Positions 10,821-21,756 of a stretch of 64,000 nucleotides of DNA are shown in pieces. Made by a program: the position numbers and the translations under genes. The stretch spans positions 35,480 through 99,479 of the forward strand of contig JAUCBJ010008361.1 in assembly GCA_032718475.1 (NCBI GenBank). Reading direction: 5' to 3'. This DNA comes from Nemertoderma westbladi. Its lineage: Eukaryota; Xenacoelomorpha; Nemertodermatida; Nemertodermatidae. Under the pieces are notes generated by a model, which had not been told where the DNA came from, searched no databases, and saw only the letters and a list, made by a program, of their open reading frames with translations. Numbering within the stretch: position 1 is the first letter of the stretch; each line of letters starts with the position of its first letter.

Positions 10821-11784
10821 ATTCTGTACGGGTAGCGTAATATTTATTATTCAGAGTTTATGCGATTATTCGCAACATTCATGTCCCCAAGTTTATTCCT
10901 ACAGTAATTGTGCTTGTTATACATACCATTATAGTTAAACTAACCCCGGTACTACATCAGGGCTGCTCGGCGTAGGTAAAGACTGGAGATTTTGTGCTTC
11001 GGTCACTCCAGCAGATGCCGTGGTTCTTTTAACTGTTCAAGTATATTTAACTACTGATTATTTGTTATACCAGTACTTGTACCTAATTTAGGGTTTAGTG
11101 TACAGTGCTTTCCGAAGTAATTAGTGTAGGCAGTATATTTGTGTTGTAAAGTGGTTGATAGGCACATTCGTTAGCTCTATTAGCTTCTGGGTAGGAACAA
11201 TCCGTGATACATAACGTAGTACCTATAGCGATACGGCTATAGGTCGTCAGGCGGTGGTATTTTCCTATCTGGACAGTGCAATATATTTACTACTACTTAT
11301 TATTTCAAATACCGTAGTACCCTGTCCGTTGTAATAACCAGAATTCTAACCCTTTGTTGAGCTGGTTTGTAGACTTCCTGTAAAATTACCCTAAAAAATT
11401 TCGTACGTAATATTTTGTTGTGTTTTAATTAGAGAATTAATCTCACCCATATCGTAAGTAATTTGTAGTATTAAGTAACTTAGGTAAATTAGAATTATCA
11501 GTTTTAGTGTCAAATAAATAGCACTTCACTGAGAGCGCACAGCTTCTGTGTAGTGACCCCCCAGAAATAATAACATTTATTTCAAATATTGACAAAAACC
11601 CATTTAAACGGGTATATATCTATTATAAATCAACTCAAACGATTTATAAATAGTAGGCCTGCCAGACAACAACTAGGTCTCAATATCAATTGGACTACTG
11701 CTTAAATAACGGTAATAAAGTAAGTTAAAGTCTGAAAGTAACCAAGTAACCCTAAAATATTCAGAAATTCAATTATTCTAAAAT

Positions 11785-12050
11785 AATTGACATACCGGTA
11801 TTTACCATAGGCTTATTATATTTATTTCTATAAATTTGAGCTGAAATCATACCGGTATTCTGTAATTAATTCTAGTAATAATTATACTTATATATACTAT
11901 AAGTGTCAGCTGTATACCGGTATTCACGATAGGCCTATTATATATTTATATATATTTGTGCTAAAATTATATACCGGTACTCTGTGACAAATCTAGTCTG
12001 TAATAATACTTATATATATATTATAAGCATACCGGTATTCTAATATATTA
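11785..12050 (+). repeat. About 118-bp tandem units with ATACCGGTAT palindromes
   Basis: Units begin near 11792, 11912 and 12028. Each carries one or two copies of the 10-bp palindrome ATACCGGTAT or a close variant, in AT-rich sequence just upstream of the gag start. Confidence 0.65.
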
Positions 12051-12174
12051 TATATATATCACGCTACACTGAGTAGCAGTATCGGTAATTAATTATTAGG
12101 CTAACAGTGATACTGAATTACTAGACTTGCTTTAACTGTAATATAGCAGTAGGCATTCGACTGTACAATCAAAC

Positions 12175-15100
12175 ATGGCTGACACAAGGCAAACTCTGTC
12201 AGATAGTCTTTTAGAAACAACAGCCTGTTTCTCAGATAAAAGTGTAGAGAATCCCAGACCGAGGGCTGAGACCCCTCCTACTGTAAGAAGGGCAACCCCT
12301 GCAGTAGTTGTGTCAGAACCTAGGTTGGTAGAAGCGATTTCGCAATTTGCGAAGTTAGTGAAGCGCCGTAGGTCTGCCATAGGCACTCGGGACCAAGTTA
12401 AGCGGGATCAGGAAGCAGCTGTCAAACAGCAGCGACATCCTAGCCAAGAACCTAGTTCCCAGCAGCCCGATAGCTCCAGTAGTTCGGAGACTGTTGAGCG
12501 GACGCCCGAACGCGGAGCGAAGATGGCGGATACGGTTTATGATGACCGGCCAACCTTTGAAGAATCAACCGACGCCACTTCTTCTCAAGTGGAAAGCGAA
12601 GTGGAAAGCGAAGTGGAAAGCCAAGTGGAAAGCGAAGTGGAAAGCGAAGTGGAAAGCGAATTAACAGCAGCAGAGAAGCCACGAACTAGAGATGCCATTG
12701 ACATCTATCTGTCAGACTATCAGCGATTTGTAGGAGACGAAGAGTTGAGGAGACGACTGTCTGGACTTCGCCCTAATAGTGAAGGAACCAAGCTTGTGTT
12801 AGACGCAATCGATGCGGAAATGTTAGCTGCAAACAAAGCTAAATTTGATGAACAACTCCGCATCACTAGAGTCCAAGAAGAACAAGTAAAGAGAAAACTA
12901 ATCGAAAGCAGAAAGACAGCAGCAGCGGCAGTGGCAGAAGCAGACAGAAAGGCGGCAGAAGCAATAGCAGAAGCAATAGCAGAAGCAGACAGAAAAGCGG
13001 CAGCGGCAGTGGAAGCAGCAAAAGCAGCAGCAGCAATGGCATTGGCAGAAGCAGAACAGAGAGCGTCTGAAGAGACCACCCAAATGGAGTTGGAAAATCT
13101 TCAAGAGACGCAAGACAGCATAAATAAACAGTTAACTGCTAGTCAAATGCAGATGATGAGTCGATCTACTCCCAAACGCCAAGGATACACATCATCGGAG
13201 GAAGGCGAGACCACCGATCCTGAAGGCAGAGGAAATAGATCTCGTCTCAGTAGGCGTAGAAAGACATCTCACCGTCATAAATTGCCCGATTTGCCCCCCG
13301 CTGTTAGAAGACAAATAGCTAGCACAGACTTAAGTAGTACAGAACCCACAGACCAAATTATTACCGTAAATAGACTCCCTACTATAGTAGATGAGCCGGA
13401 AATAGTTAGGCCTGTCGTTCCCAAAGTCACTCCTGTGCTAGAGACCCCTGTACTTCCAGAACTTAATTATAAATTCCCTTTACACAGTACTACACTGCCT
13501 GTACCCGGTGGAACAGTCCAAGAGAATATCCCTGTCCAGATAGCAGAGAGAGAAATCAAAAATTTGTCTCCCGTCGTCCCGCGTCAGCCCGCTACTATGT
13601 TGGCGACTCCCGCTTCGGCGGTTGAGTGGGTGGAAGAGGGACGGCGGGGGATGAATCTCCTGCTAGGACAGATGCAGGAGACTGTCCACCAACTTAAGGG
13701 AACAGTGAGGGAAGGTAGAGCAGAGTTGCAAGAAGTGCAGCAAAGTATCGCGCTAGAACGCGACAAATTAGTCAATATACAAAAGGGCATACCAATACCC
13801 CCTGTAACATTGTGTCAACCTGTTAGGTCTGAAGTATTACATGCGCAAGGTGTGGAGCCTACACGCATCTATACTGCTAGTGAAGTTGAAACTCCTATAG
13901 CAAACCCTATTAAGGGTGATTATAGACCTGTTATTAATGATATTCCCTATAGATCTGATAATGATCCGAGAACTTTATATACCGATAATTCGATATTAAA
14001 TAACACGATGGCCCAAGAAAGCTTTACGCGTCAGATGGCTAGAACAGAAGCCCGCCAAGCGGTCAAAGTGGGAGAGATCGTCAAATTCAATGGAGATGAG
14101 ATGAAATGGTTACTTTTCAACGAATATTACAAAGATAGCATACAGAACTCTGTACTATCTAACGGAGAGAAACTTAGATTCCTCATCAAGTGCTTGGAAG
14201 GACCTCCCAAGTTAATGGCGTTAAAGTTTATTGGACATCCAGATGGATTAAGACAAGTTTGGGATACATTAAACATCAGGTATGGTAACAAGGATAACAT
14301 AGCTAAGTATTTGTATGCAAAATTAGTAGCCCCCCGACACTTCCTTAGTAGCGGGATTATAGAGTTTTCCGATGAAATTCAAGAGATCTGTAGACAACTG
14401 GACTGGTTAGGTAAGTCGCATGAATATCAGAGTTCCATGGTCATTGGAGCCGTAGTCTCTACTTTACCAAAGGGTGGAGTATGTACGCGCTGGGACAAGA
14501 AAGTGTTGTACATGAATGAACAACAACGCAGAAGCCCTACCATGGCTGATCTCATGTCCTTCTTAGATAGTGAAGTAAAATTACAACTCATAAGGCAGTC
14601 CAGAGAGAAAACATCGGAAAATAAGGTAAGTGAGAAACCCGTTTCTAGGAGAAGGATAATACCAGTGTGTTATACTGACGACGGCGAAAGCCAAGCTTCT
14701 CAAGAAGAGGACAGCGGGAAAGACACCGAACGATCTTACTATGACAACAAGACCTATAAAGACGTAAGTAAATACAAGTCTCGAACCAGTGACAGGAGAG
14801 AACAGGTAACAACAACTCCTCCTACGTCTCCTAAGAGAATTCACGGAAGAAAGCCCGAAGAAAGAACGAGAGTGCAGAACGTTAACCAAGTTAAGGTGAG
14901 TAACATCAAACCAAAATGTGCGCTGTGCGACGGGCCCCACCGTTTGAGTGCGTGTGCAGAATTCCTAAAGAAATCCCTGGCAGATAGACGTGGAGTCCTG
15001 TGGGATAAGCGGTTATGTTATAACTGTCTCAGACGCGGACACCAGCGGCGAACCTGTTACTCTGACGCAAGGTGTGCTAAGTGCGGCGCGAAACATCATA

Positions 15101-16350
15101 GCTTGCTGCACACGGAATTCGAACGAAACAGCCCGAGTCAGGTAAGTGAGCCCAAATCACATGTCCAATTCAGTGATGTGAACGACACTGACCAAAGTTC
15201 TGAGTGGGAAGGATTCTATACGGACGAATTCTCCGATGCCAACGAATCCTGTTATCTAATAAATACCGCAGTGTATCGAGCACTTACGTACGAAAAAGAC
15301 ACCGACACGGAGTTCCCCCCAACCACCTTTGACAAACAACCATCTTGGAAAGCTCCAGCTTCCAACGTAGGAATCAGAGAATTTCCTGTAGTGCAAGTTC
15401 GAGTTCATGGTCCCAACAAGAGTTACATAGTGAACGCCCTACTTGACTCTGGCAGCACAGGAACATTCATCGATCAAGAACTAGCCGAAGATATCTTTGC
15501 TGGACAACCCAAGTTCCGGACTAAATTGAATATGTCAGGAATTATACAGGTTTGGAAATCTACCATAACGGCAGATTACTATGTAGGTGCGTTGTCCACC
15601 CCCCAGGATAAATTAGGAGCACAAAGTATAAGGTCAGTAAAAATGGTGGCTATAAAGAACTTCGCTACTACCCAAGCAGACCTTTATAATTGGGACGAGG
15701 ATGAGAGCATCCAACATCTTAAGATACCTCGATTCCAGACAGATTATCCTGGAGTGCAAATACTCATCGGCCAAAACGCGCATGAGGCGCTAGAGACATT
15801 GGAGAAACGGCCTGCTCAACCACAGCCACTACAAACCTATGCGGTAAGAACTAGAGTAGGTTGGTACTTCACTGGCCCTTCCCTTAGAACTCTCAAAGAG
15901 AGATTACCTCAACAACAGGTATACCAAGTAAAGGAATGGGAAGTGGAGAGCAGTGATGTGGACGATCCAACTGAGGGAACACCATACTCCTCAGATAATG
16001 ACGATATTAACTCCAATGTAGATCAATGGAGACATTGCCTTGGGACGATTAATCCAGCCGACATCGCTTCCAGAGGAGCAACTCCTCAAGAACTGATAGA
16101 TACTCCAGGCTGGTTAGGTGGATCCGACTCCTTAAGTAAAGAAGAAGAAGAATGGCCTCCTCATCCTACCACGGCAGAAATTAGACAGGCCAAGGGAGCG
16201 GAGAAAGTAACACAACAACTCAATCGCCCAGCTAGTCGTTTATGTTTACTGGAAAGAGACCGAAAACTGTCCGAAAACTATGGAAGGCAAGATACTCTTC
16301 CTACGACTACTTCCCTAATCCGGCAAATATCTAGGGACTCCATAACGTGA
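12175..16350 (+). CDS. BEL/Pao Gag-protease polyprotein with internal pol deletion (element A)
   Basis: The ATG in AAACATGG context starts a 1391-residue frame. Residues 139-162 hold a VESE repeat (12-bp units) and about 240-310 an Ala/Glu/Lys-rich coiled coil. About 634-800 matches the DUF1759 capsid-like region (EIVKFNGDEMKWLLFNEYY). About 918-985 has Gag zinc knuckles (CALCDGPHRLSAC, CYNCLRRGHQRRTC, CAKCGAKHHSLLH). The protease motif LLDSGSTGTFID is near 1090, followed by ILIGQNAHEAL and GWYFTGPSL. RT and RNase H are absent: near residue 1280 the frame jumps to the region normally after RNase H (LGTINPADIASRG, GWLGGSDSL), then ends without integrase. The frame is intact across this deletion, so the product may still form particles with another element's enzymes. 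Confidence 0.9.
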   Translation: MADTRQTLSDSLLETTACFSDKSVENPRPRAETPPTVRRATPAVVVSEPRLVEAISQFAKLVKRRRSAIGTRDQVKRDQEAAVKQQRHPSQEPSSQQPDSSSSSETVERTPERGAKMADTVYDDRPTFEESTDATSSQVESEVESEVESQVESEVESEVESELTAAEKPRTRDAIDIYLSDYQRFVGDEELRRRLSGLRPNSEGTKLVLDAIDAEMLAANKAKFDEQLRITRVQEEQVKRKLIESRKTAAAAVAEADRKAAEAIAEAIAEADRKAAAAVEAAKAAAAMALAEAEQRASEETTQMELENLQETQDSINKQLTASQMQMMSRSTPKRQGYTSSEEGETTDPEGRGNRSRLSRRRKTSHRHKLPDLPPAVRRQIASTDLSSTEPTDQIITVNRLPTIVDEPEIVRPVVPKVTPVLETPVLPELNYKFPLHSTTLPVPGGTVQENIPVQIAEREIKNLSPVVPRQPATMLATPASAVEWVEEGRRGMNLLLGQMQETVHQLKGTVREGRAELQEVQQSIALERDKLVNIQKGIPIPPVTLCQPVRSEVLHAQGVEPTRIYTASEVETPIANPIKGDYRPVINDIPYRSDNDPRTLYTDNSILNNTMAQESFTRQMARTEARQAVKVGEIVKFNGDEMKWLLFNEYYKDSIQNSVLSNGEKLRFLIKCLEGPPKLMALKFIGHPDGLRQVWDTLNIRYGNKDNIAKYLYAKLVAPRHFLSSGIIEFSDEIQEICRQLDWLGKSHEYQSSMVIGAVVSTLPKGGVCTRWDKKVLYMNEQQRRSPTMADLMSFLDSEVKLQLIRQSREKTSENKVSEKPVSRRRIIPVCYTDDGESQASQEEDSGKDTERSYYDNKTYKDVSKYKSRTSDRREQVTTTPPTSPKRIHGRKPEERTRVQNVNQVKVSNIKPKCALCDGPHRLSACAEFLKKSLADRRGVLWDKRLCYNCLRRGHQRRTCYSDARCAKCGAKHHSLLHTEFERNSPSQVSEPKSHVQFSDVNDTDQSSEWEGFYTDEFSDANESCYLINTAVYRALTYEKDTDTEFPPTTFDKQPSWKAPASNVGIREFPVVQVRVHGPNKSYIVNALLDSGSTGTFIDQELAEDIFAGQPKFRTKLNMSGIIQVWKSTITADYYVGALSTPQDKLGAQSIRSVKMVAIKNFATTQADLYNWDEDESIQHLKIPRFQTDYPGVQILIGQNAHEALETLEKRPAQPQPLQTYAVRTRVGWYFTGPSLRTLKERLPQQQVYQVKEWEVESSDVDDPTEGTPYSSDNDDINSNVDQWRHCLGTINPADIASRGATPQELIDTPGWLGGSDSLSKEEEEWPPHPTTAEIRQAKGAEKVTQQLNRPASRLCLLERDRKLSENYGRQDTLPTTTSLIRQISRDSIT

Positions 16351-17968
16351 TAGCATGTGGAGTGGGCGTGTGACTATATCATTTTATATTTGTTTTTATT
16401 TTATATTTATGTATGTATTATTATGTAATTTTATTATAATCGTTTTCTTTAATTTTATTTAGTAGAATGTTATTTTAGAATATTTAGTAAATTAGTGCAA
16501 TCTATTAGTGTTTATTACGTATTTAATTACTTACAATATATTTAGTGCGACGGCAAGAAATAATTATTTTCTCTTTCCTTACTGTCCGTATTATATTATA
16601 AATGCGAGACTATAGTAAGATGACATGTCAGTACTTCTTAAAGTACAATAAAGCCACTACTATATTTAAGTATTATTGGTAGGCAGAGTATTAGGAATGC
16701 AAAGTTCAGATCCTCGTGTCTCGGCTAAACCAAGCTCTGGGTAGACCTTGGAAACGACTTGCCTCTTCACACTGACATTGCTTCGTGCGATATTGCTCTT
16801 CTACCTTATAACAAATAATACATATAGTAGCGTGATGTCCCTCTAACAGTAGCGTAAATCGCAAATAAATCTGTTAAACTTTTGACCATCTGTAATTCTA
16901 GTCGATTAAGATATCGTGGCACCCACCGATATACTTGAAAGACAAATTCTAGAATCAGTGGTTAACGTCCCCAGACAAGTTCTGGAATAAATCGGTGCCC
17001 ATCCTAAATATTAATTAATATTTATTAAAATCTGTAAAATCCCGATCCTTCAAAATTTCTAGTCAATTAAGATATCGCAGTATTTACCGATATTCTTAGA
17101 AGGACTATTTTATAGAATTAAGGATCCTAAGTCCCCAGATATGCTCTGGAATAAAATTTGTGTCAATTTAACATCAAATAATAAAATTCACGGGAATAAA
17201 TTTAAATTCATATTCAAATGAATTTCATAAATTGTCATTTTGTGCAATTTATAACATTCCCAAAATTCCAGTAATTAATAGATCATGGGAGCGGAGATTC
17301 ATATTGAGTGTACTAGAGTGCGAGAATCTCCAATATATAGTCAATAGCCGATAAAATTTATAAAATCATGCATAAAGAGGATATTGACAATTAAAGAATT
17401 ACTATTAAATAACATCCCAGATCTGTATGCATGAGAATTACCCTAATTCTACCGCTAGTTTTCCATAATGTCACCATGGCAACACCTACGCTAGAATTAG
17501 AAGCAAGTTAAAGGAACAATAAAAAGCTTTCCCCATTGCGTAGCATAAGAGTATACATAGCGCACTATTAGTATCCAAGGATACATAGTAATAACGTGAC
17601 ATTCTGGAAGACACTGACTAACGGACAAATGGCATGCATGTGTGCAGTAAGTAATGATTGTATGGAATTTGTGCGTTTATAGGTGAATGTTACTACTAAA
17701 GTGTGTTTACAGTAGCTAATCGCAATTGTAAAATAGCCCTAACTCTACCGAGATAACCTCAAGTGGATTCAAGCCTTTGGGACGGACAGTGGTGGGACTT
17801 GTGCCGGTTATCGTTGTCGTGCTGTTGCTACATGTTGGCGTAAACACTGCGACAGCGGTACATCGGCGCTGAGAAACCCACTGTCCGGGGGCAAAAGCCT
17901 AGTAGGCAGCGACGCCCGCTTGCCTAAATACTAACTCATACTGATATTAATAAACTCAGATAGCAGAT
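16351..17968 (+). other. AT-rich non-coding gap in element A with a 160-bp duplication
   Basis: No supported gene. Two related units (about 16890-17010 and 17050-17170) share TTAAGATATCG, CCGATAT and CCCCAGA-TCTGGAATAAA. This stretch occupies the place where integrase should be. Confidence 0.5.
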
Positions 17969-18367
17969 ATGACGGAATTGATAGAAGATGACCTTGGTAT
18001 TAGAGAGCGATATACTCTACCTTTACAAGCGTTTGTGGATAGCTTGATACGCGGTGAAGCCGATCCAACCATTACGGAGGACGATGGTCGTTATATCGAA
18101 CCGCCGATGTCCCAAGAGCAACTTACGCGTGAATTGGACTATCGAAAATTAACCGCTCGCTATACGCATCGTAATGGTACGTATATGGACTTCCTAACTA
18201 CCGGCCATCCTATCGATTTACATGATACGGACGATGTAGACACCAAAAGGGAAATGGTTCTATTTAAATATCATACCCAGCGGCGTCGTAACGATAAACC
18301 GAGAATAGATCACGAAAATTCTATTCGTAACAGACTGGGAAGACGAACCAATATGCCTAGAATCTGA
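17969..18367 (+). CDS. Element A accessory frame, N-terminal segment
   Basis: From the ATG at 17969 the frame runs 132 residues to a TGA at 18365-18367, is acidic at the start and basic near the end (NRLGRRTNMPRI). The same frame stays open after the TGA right through the zinc-knuckle protein, so the two look like one protein of about 480 residues broken by a single in-frame stop. I recognise no domain in this segment. Because the element's LTRs are nearly identical, the TGA is either a very recent mutation or a recoding signal. Confidence 0.6.
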   Translation: MTELIEDDLGIRERYTLPLQAFVDSLIRGEADPTITEDDGRYIEPPMSQEQLTRELDYRKLTARYTHRNGTYMDFLTTGHPIDLHDTDDVDTKREMVLFKYHTQRRRNDKPRIDHENSIRNRLGRRTNMPRI

Positions 18368-19417
18368 GGAGATTCAGCCTATCGCGCCCGGAACAACGAC
18401 AACGATTACCTCCTAGAATCATATCAAGGTCCACAGTGTCTCACTGCGTACGATTATCGCCATGCCAACTATGTTTCTAGGCAACGTTGTCGGTTATGCG
18501 CATCGAGAGACCATATTACGTCTATGGACACCAACGATCTTTGTTCCTATTTCCACGAGCAACCGTCGATGGAAATCTATTGTGCATATTGTCGGCTTAA
18601 TAATTTGCACATTTTTGCTGTCTGCCCCCAATTTATGACTCAATGCCATCATTGTCAATTAAAAGGACACGCCAGCTTTGATTGTCCCTTCAACCATGAT
18701 TTAGAGAGCGTAGATGAAATGATTGTACTACGTTATATCAGAGCTTGGGAAGCGAACGCTGATTTACATTGTGATTCACGCCATCGCTATTATCCTGGAC
18801 GCGCTTACGAAGGAGTTTATGCGTTCCATCCTTATTTGTTTGCCTCCGTCGAGCAGAAATCGCGCCTATCAAGTTATGAACTATTGAAGCGCGTTGGAGA
18901 ATGTATTTCAACCAAATATGTACGCAAATTTCTCAGGAGCATTAATCCGAGTGACATCCATTCTTACAACTTAATAAACTTTATCCGTCAAGACCCTGCC
19001 TATGGAGACTTATTCGTCAACTCACACCCTGAGTTACAAGAAGTATATCGACGGCCTTACGAGTACCGAGCCCGCGAACGCGAGTTGGAAAGAACCATTA
19101 AACCAAGGAAGTTTCTAACTACTTATGGTCCACCCACGGCCCTCGTGCAGACCACTCGTACAGGACCCGTAAGAGCGGCTGTCTTGAAACGAGCTCTCAA
19201 AGCCGTTAGACCCCTCTCCCCGGACGTTGATGTCAATCAACCCGGTACTTCGACCGGCGGATATACCGATCGCAATCCCATACCTTCTGATGCAATCATA
19301 TTGCACCCTTCACCCAGGAGTTATAGCCCTCCTCGTAAAGTGGCTCGCCCCAAAGAGAAAAGGACTCTTGCTAGCTTTAAAAAACTGCGTAAACGCCGTC
19401 CGCGCAAGAAAGACTAA
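18368..19417 (+). CDS. Element A accessory protein: tandem CCHC zinc knuckles, basic tail
   Basis: Same frame as the segment before the TGA; the first ATG is at 18524, but the frame is open from 18368. Three Cys/His clusters follow each other: CRLC...H (18491 on), CAYCRLNNLHIFAVC and CHHCQLKGHASFDC, the last a perfect CX2CX4HX4C. Then comes a helical region (RYIRAWEANADLH, SSYELLKRV) and a very basic C-terminus (KKLRKRRPRKKD) that could bind nucleic acid or act as a nuclear signal. The order knuckles, helical domain, basic tail is the same as in elements B and C. This is not the usual Gag, which element A encodes separately at 12175. Function is unknown. Confidence 0.75.
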   Translation, partial: GDSAYRARNNDNDYLLESYQGPQCLTAYDYRHANYVSRQRCRLCASRDHITSMDTNDLCSYFHEQPSMEIYCAYCRLNNLHIFAVCPQFMTQCHHCQLKGHASFDCPFNHDLESVDEMIVLRYIRAWEANADLHCDSRHRYYPGRAYEGVYAFHPYLFASVEQKSRLSSYELLKRVGECISTKYVRKFLRSINPSDIHSYNLINFIRQDPAYGDLFVNSHPELQEVYRRPYEYRARERELERTIKPRKFLTTYGPPTALVQTTRTGPVRAAVLKRALKAVRPLSPDVDVNQPGTSTGGYTDRNPIPSDAIILHPSPRSYSPPRKVARPKEKRTLASFKKLRKRRPRKKD

Positions 19418-19495
19418 CTGTTTAGAGTATTTTTATATTTTAGAAACTATGATTTTGTATATTTTATAGACTTAAATCCCATTTTCTGGGAGCGG

Positions 19496-20714
19496 TGTAA
19501 AAGCTTTTGTGGGATAACTGATACGTTTGCCTTTGCTGGCCAGTTCCCCCCCAGTCGCTAGAATACTCTCAAAGGGATTTATAACTAAAATAGTGCAAGC
19601 TACCAGCTTATTGGCTGATGTGCTGTACGGAGATATCTGGGCTCAGTTTAATCGGCCAACTAGCTTAGAGAGGTTGCCTTAGCCTTGCTGTTCGTGTCAG
19701 CCAATAGAATTTGCGTAGGCGTTGATTTCGACCTATCCCAGCGCTACTGAACTGAATTTCCTATCTCACTGCTCATCCTCTGTGTTGAACGGGGCTTCGT
19801 GGAATAAGAGTTTTTGGTATACTCGTATAGTAGTAGTAGTTATATGATTTTATATGATTCTGTTGTTGTGTTCCCATTTTTCGCCATAACACCGGCTTTT
19901 TGGGAAGAACTCTAGTAAAACTGCTTAAATTATCGAAAGTATAAACTGTTACCTAATTAATCAAACCTAACTCCCGAATCACCGAATCTTAACATACTCA
20001 CTTAATTTAACTGCATTAATCATATTGTTTGTACTGTTATTTTACTGTCAGTTATTAATTGTACCTATTTGTTGATGGAAATATTGCTCTTTGGATAATA
20101 CGGATAAATCACCCAAATTCCCAATTTTCTTGATACACTACAGGTTAGAGAGGCGGGCTATATATAACAATTGCGATTTATATTAATGTGGTGTGTATTG
20201 AATCTAATGTTATTTAGCAGACCCTACATGAGTCAATTGCTGCTCTCTTTATGTGTGATCAAATATACTGACGGTCGGCAGAATAGTGTGTATGATTGTG
20301 ATTGGTAACAAAGTATTTCCTAAAGAATACGCTTTATACTTTAATCATAAGCAGTATCGTTGCGTTTAGTATAAGTCCTAGTTCTGTTTAAATAGATAGA
20401 GCGCCACGTCCTAAAGGAACTGTTAATATTTCCCGAAAGCCAATAATATCTGTCAGGAATTAATTATTAACGATCTATCGAATAATACAGTAAGTTTACG
20501 CTGCAACCTTACACTGCAATAATAAAATTTAAGCATCCGAATTCAGCCTCCCGGGTGTAGATCCATCGGGTGAATGATCGCGCAAGGGCTGACTTCGGCT
20601 AATGTTTTGTGTATTAGCATAAATTGTTGTCGTATGCTAAAGGTGTTTTAATTAACTAAAAGACACATAAATTTTGGCAGGTTAAACTGCTAAAGGTCTT
20701 CAAAAGCGCGAACA
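19496..20714 (+). repeat. 3' LTR of element A
   Basis: 1219 bp, preceded by the purine-rich tctgggagcgg, followed by CAACT. Five bases shorter than the 5' LTR at the TATA-like run and otherwise apparently identical. Confidence 0.93.
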
Positions 20715-21756
20715 CAACTTTTGACGAGTTTCCTGTCTTATTGGTCAAATTAGCTGCCCACAGCCTTGCCCCTCACCTAACTTATCTCATTAACCTTTCA
20801 ATTAAAAATGGATTCTACCCAGATGCTCTAAAAAAGGCTAAAATAATACCAGTTTTCAAATCCGGAGATCCAACCGATAAAAACAATTACCGCCCGATAT
20901 CAATATTACCCTTATTCACAAAGATATATGAACGTGTAGTCAATTCCCAATTACTGACCTTCTTAAACAAATACGACCTGTTATCACCATGTCAACACGG
21001 ATTTCGTAAACACATAACGACAACGGACGCTATTCTTACTGTTACGGAACAACTACAGGAAACACTTGACAACGGTAGCTCTGCATGTTTAATATCAGTA
21101 GACTTAAAGAAAGCCTTCGACACCCTACCACATGACATACTACTGAAAAAATTAGATTGTTACGGGATACGGGGACTTCCATTGCAACTTATAGGCAGCT
21201 TCTTACATAACCGCTCTCATATTGTCTCTATTGATGGTATTACCTCAGAACCAGCTTTGGCCCCTTGCGGTACCCCACAGGGGGCTATATTGTCCCATTT
21301 TGTTTCTTATGTACATAAACGACTTACCGCTCTGCACAAAACTTTTCACCACACTCTTTGCAGACGACACAACTTTACTCTATTGCCATAGCAATACTGA
21401 CACACTAATCTCGACAGTCAATACGGAACTCTCTAAATTAGACAATTGGCTCATTGACAATAAATTATCCCTAAACCTTAAAAAAACTGAATATATAATC
21501 TTTAACAACTCTAGGAACTATATAACACCCAACATCACTATACGATCCACTAATCTTACGGAAACTACCGCCACTAAGTTTTTAGGTATATATATTGATA
21601 ATAAAATTAACTGGTCGACTCATTGTGAATACATACTCTCTAAAATATCCAAATTATCTGGTATTTTCTTCAAATTGCGACACATTTTACCTCTACACAT
21701 TATGAGAACCCTGTACTTTGCACTAGTTCACCCTCACATACTGTACGGAATTTTAA
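20715..21756 (+). pseudogene. LINE ORF2 part 2: reverse transcriptase core, one frameshift
   Basis: Continues ORF2 after element A. RT blocks seen: YRPISILPLFTKIYERVV, CQHGFRKHITTTDAIL, VSVDLKKAFDTLP-like (here ISVDLKKAFDTLP, catalytic Asp), CGTPQGAILS, then after a frameshift near 21290-21310 FLMYINDLP and LFADDTTLLY (catalytic FADD), NWLIDNKLSLNLKKT and FLGIYID. The domain order matches CR1/L2/Jockey-type RT. The frameshift makes the copy inactive. It is cut again at TTAA (21753-21756) by a MITE. Confidence 0.85.

Larger units (their letters stand above)
9980..12174 (+). other. Long 5' untranslated region of element A
   Basis: About 2.2 kb without a supported gene. No TGG-type primer-binding site directly follows the LTR, so the priming tRNA is unclear. 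It contains a 288-bp tandem duplication (10333-10820) and a block of about 118-bp units with palindromic ataccggtat (11785-12050). Confidence 0.6.
8756..20714 (+). mobile_element. BEL/Pao LTR retrotransposon, element A (non-autonomous, recent)
   Basis: Terminal direct repeats 8756-9979 and 19496-20714 begin TGTAAAAGC and end GCGAACA. They are flanked by the 5-bp target duplication CAACT (8751-8755, 20715-20719). Internally there is a long 5' UTR, a Gag-protease frame of BEL type, an in-frame deletion of RT and RNase H with no integrase after it, an AT-rich gap, and a downstream zinc-knuckle frame. A purine tract (gggagcgg) precedes the 3' LTR. The element sits inside the LINE ORF2. Confidence 0.92.
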
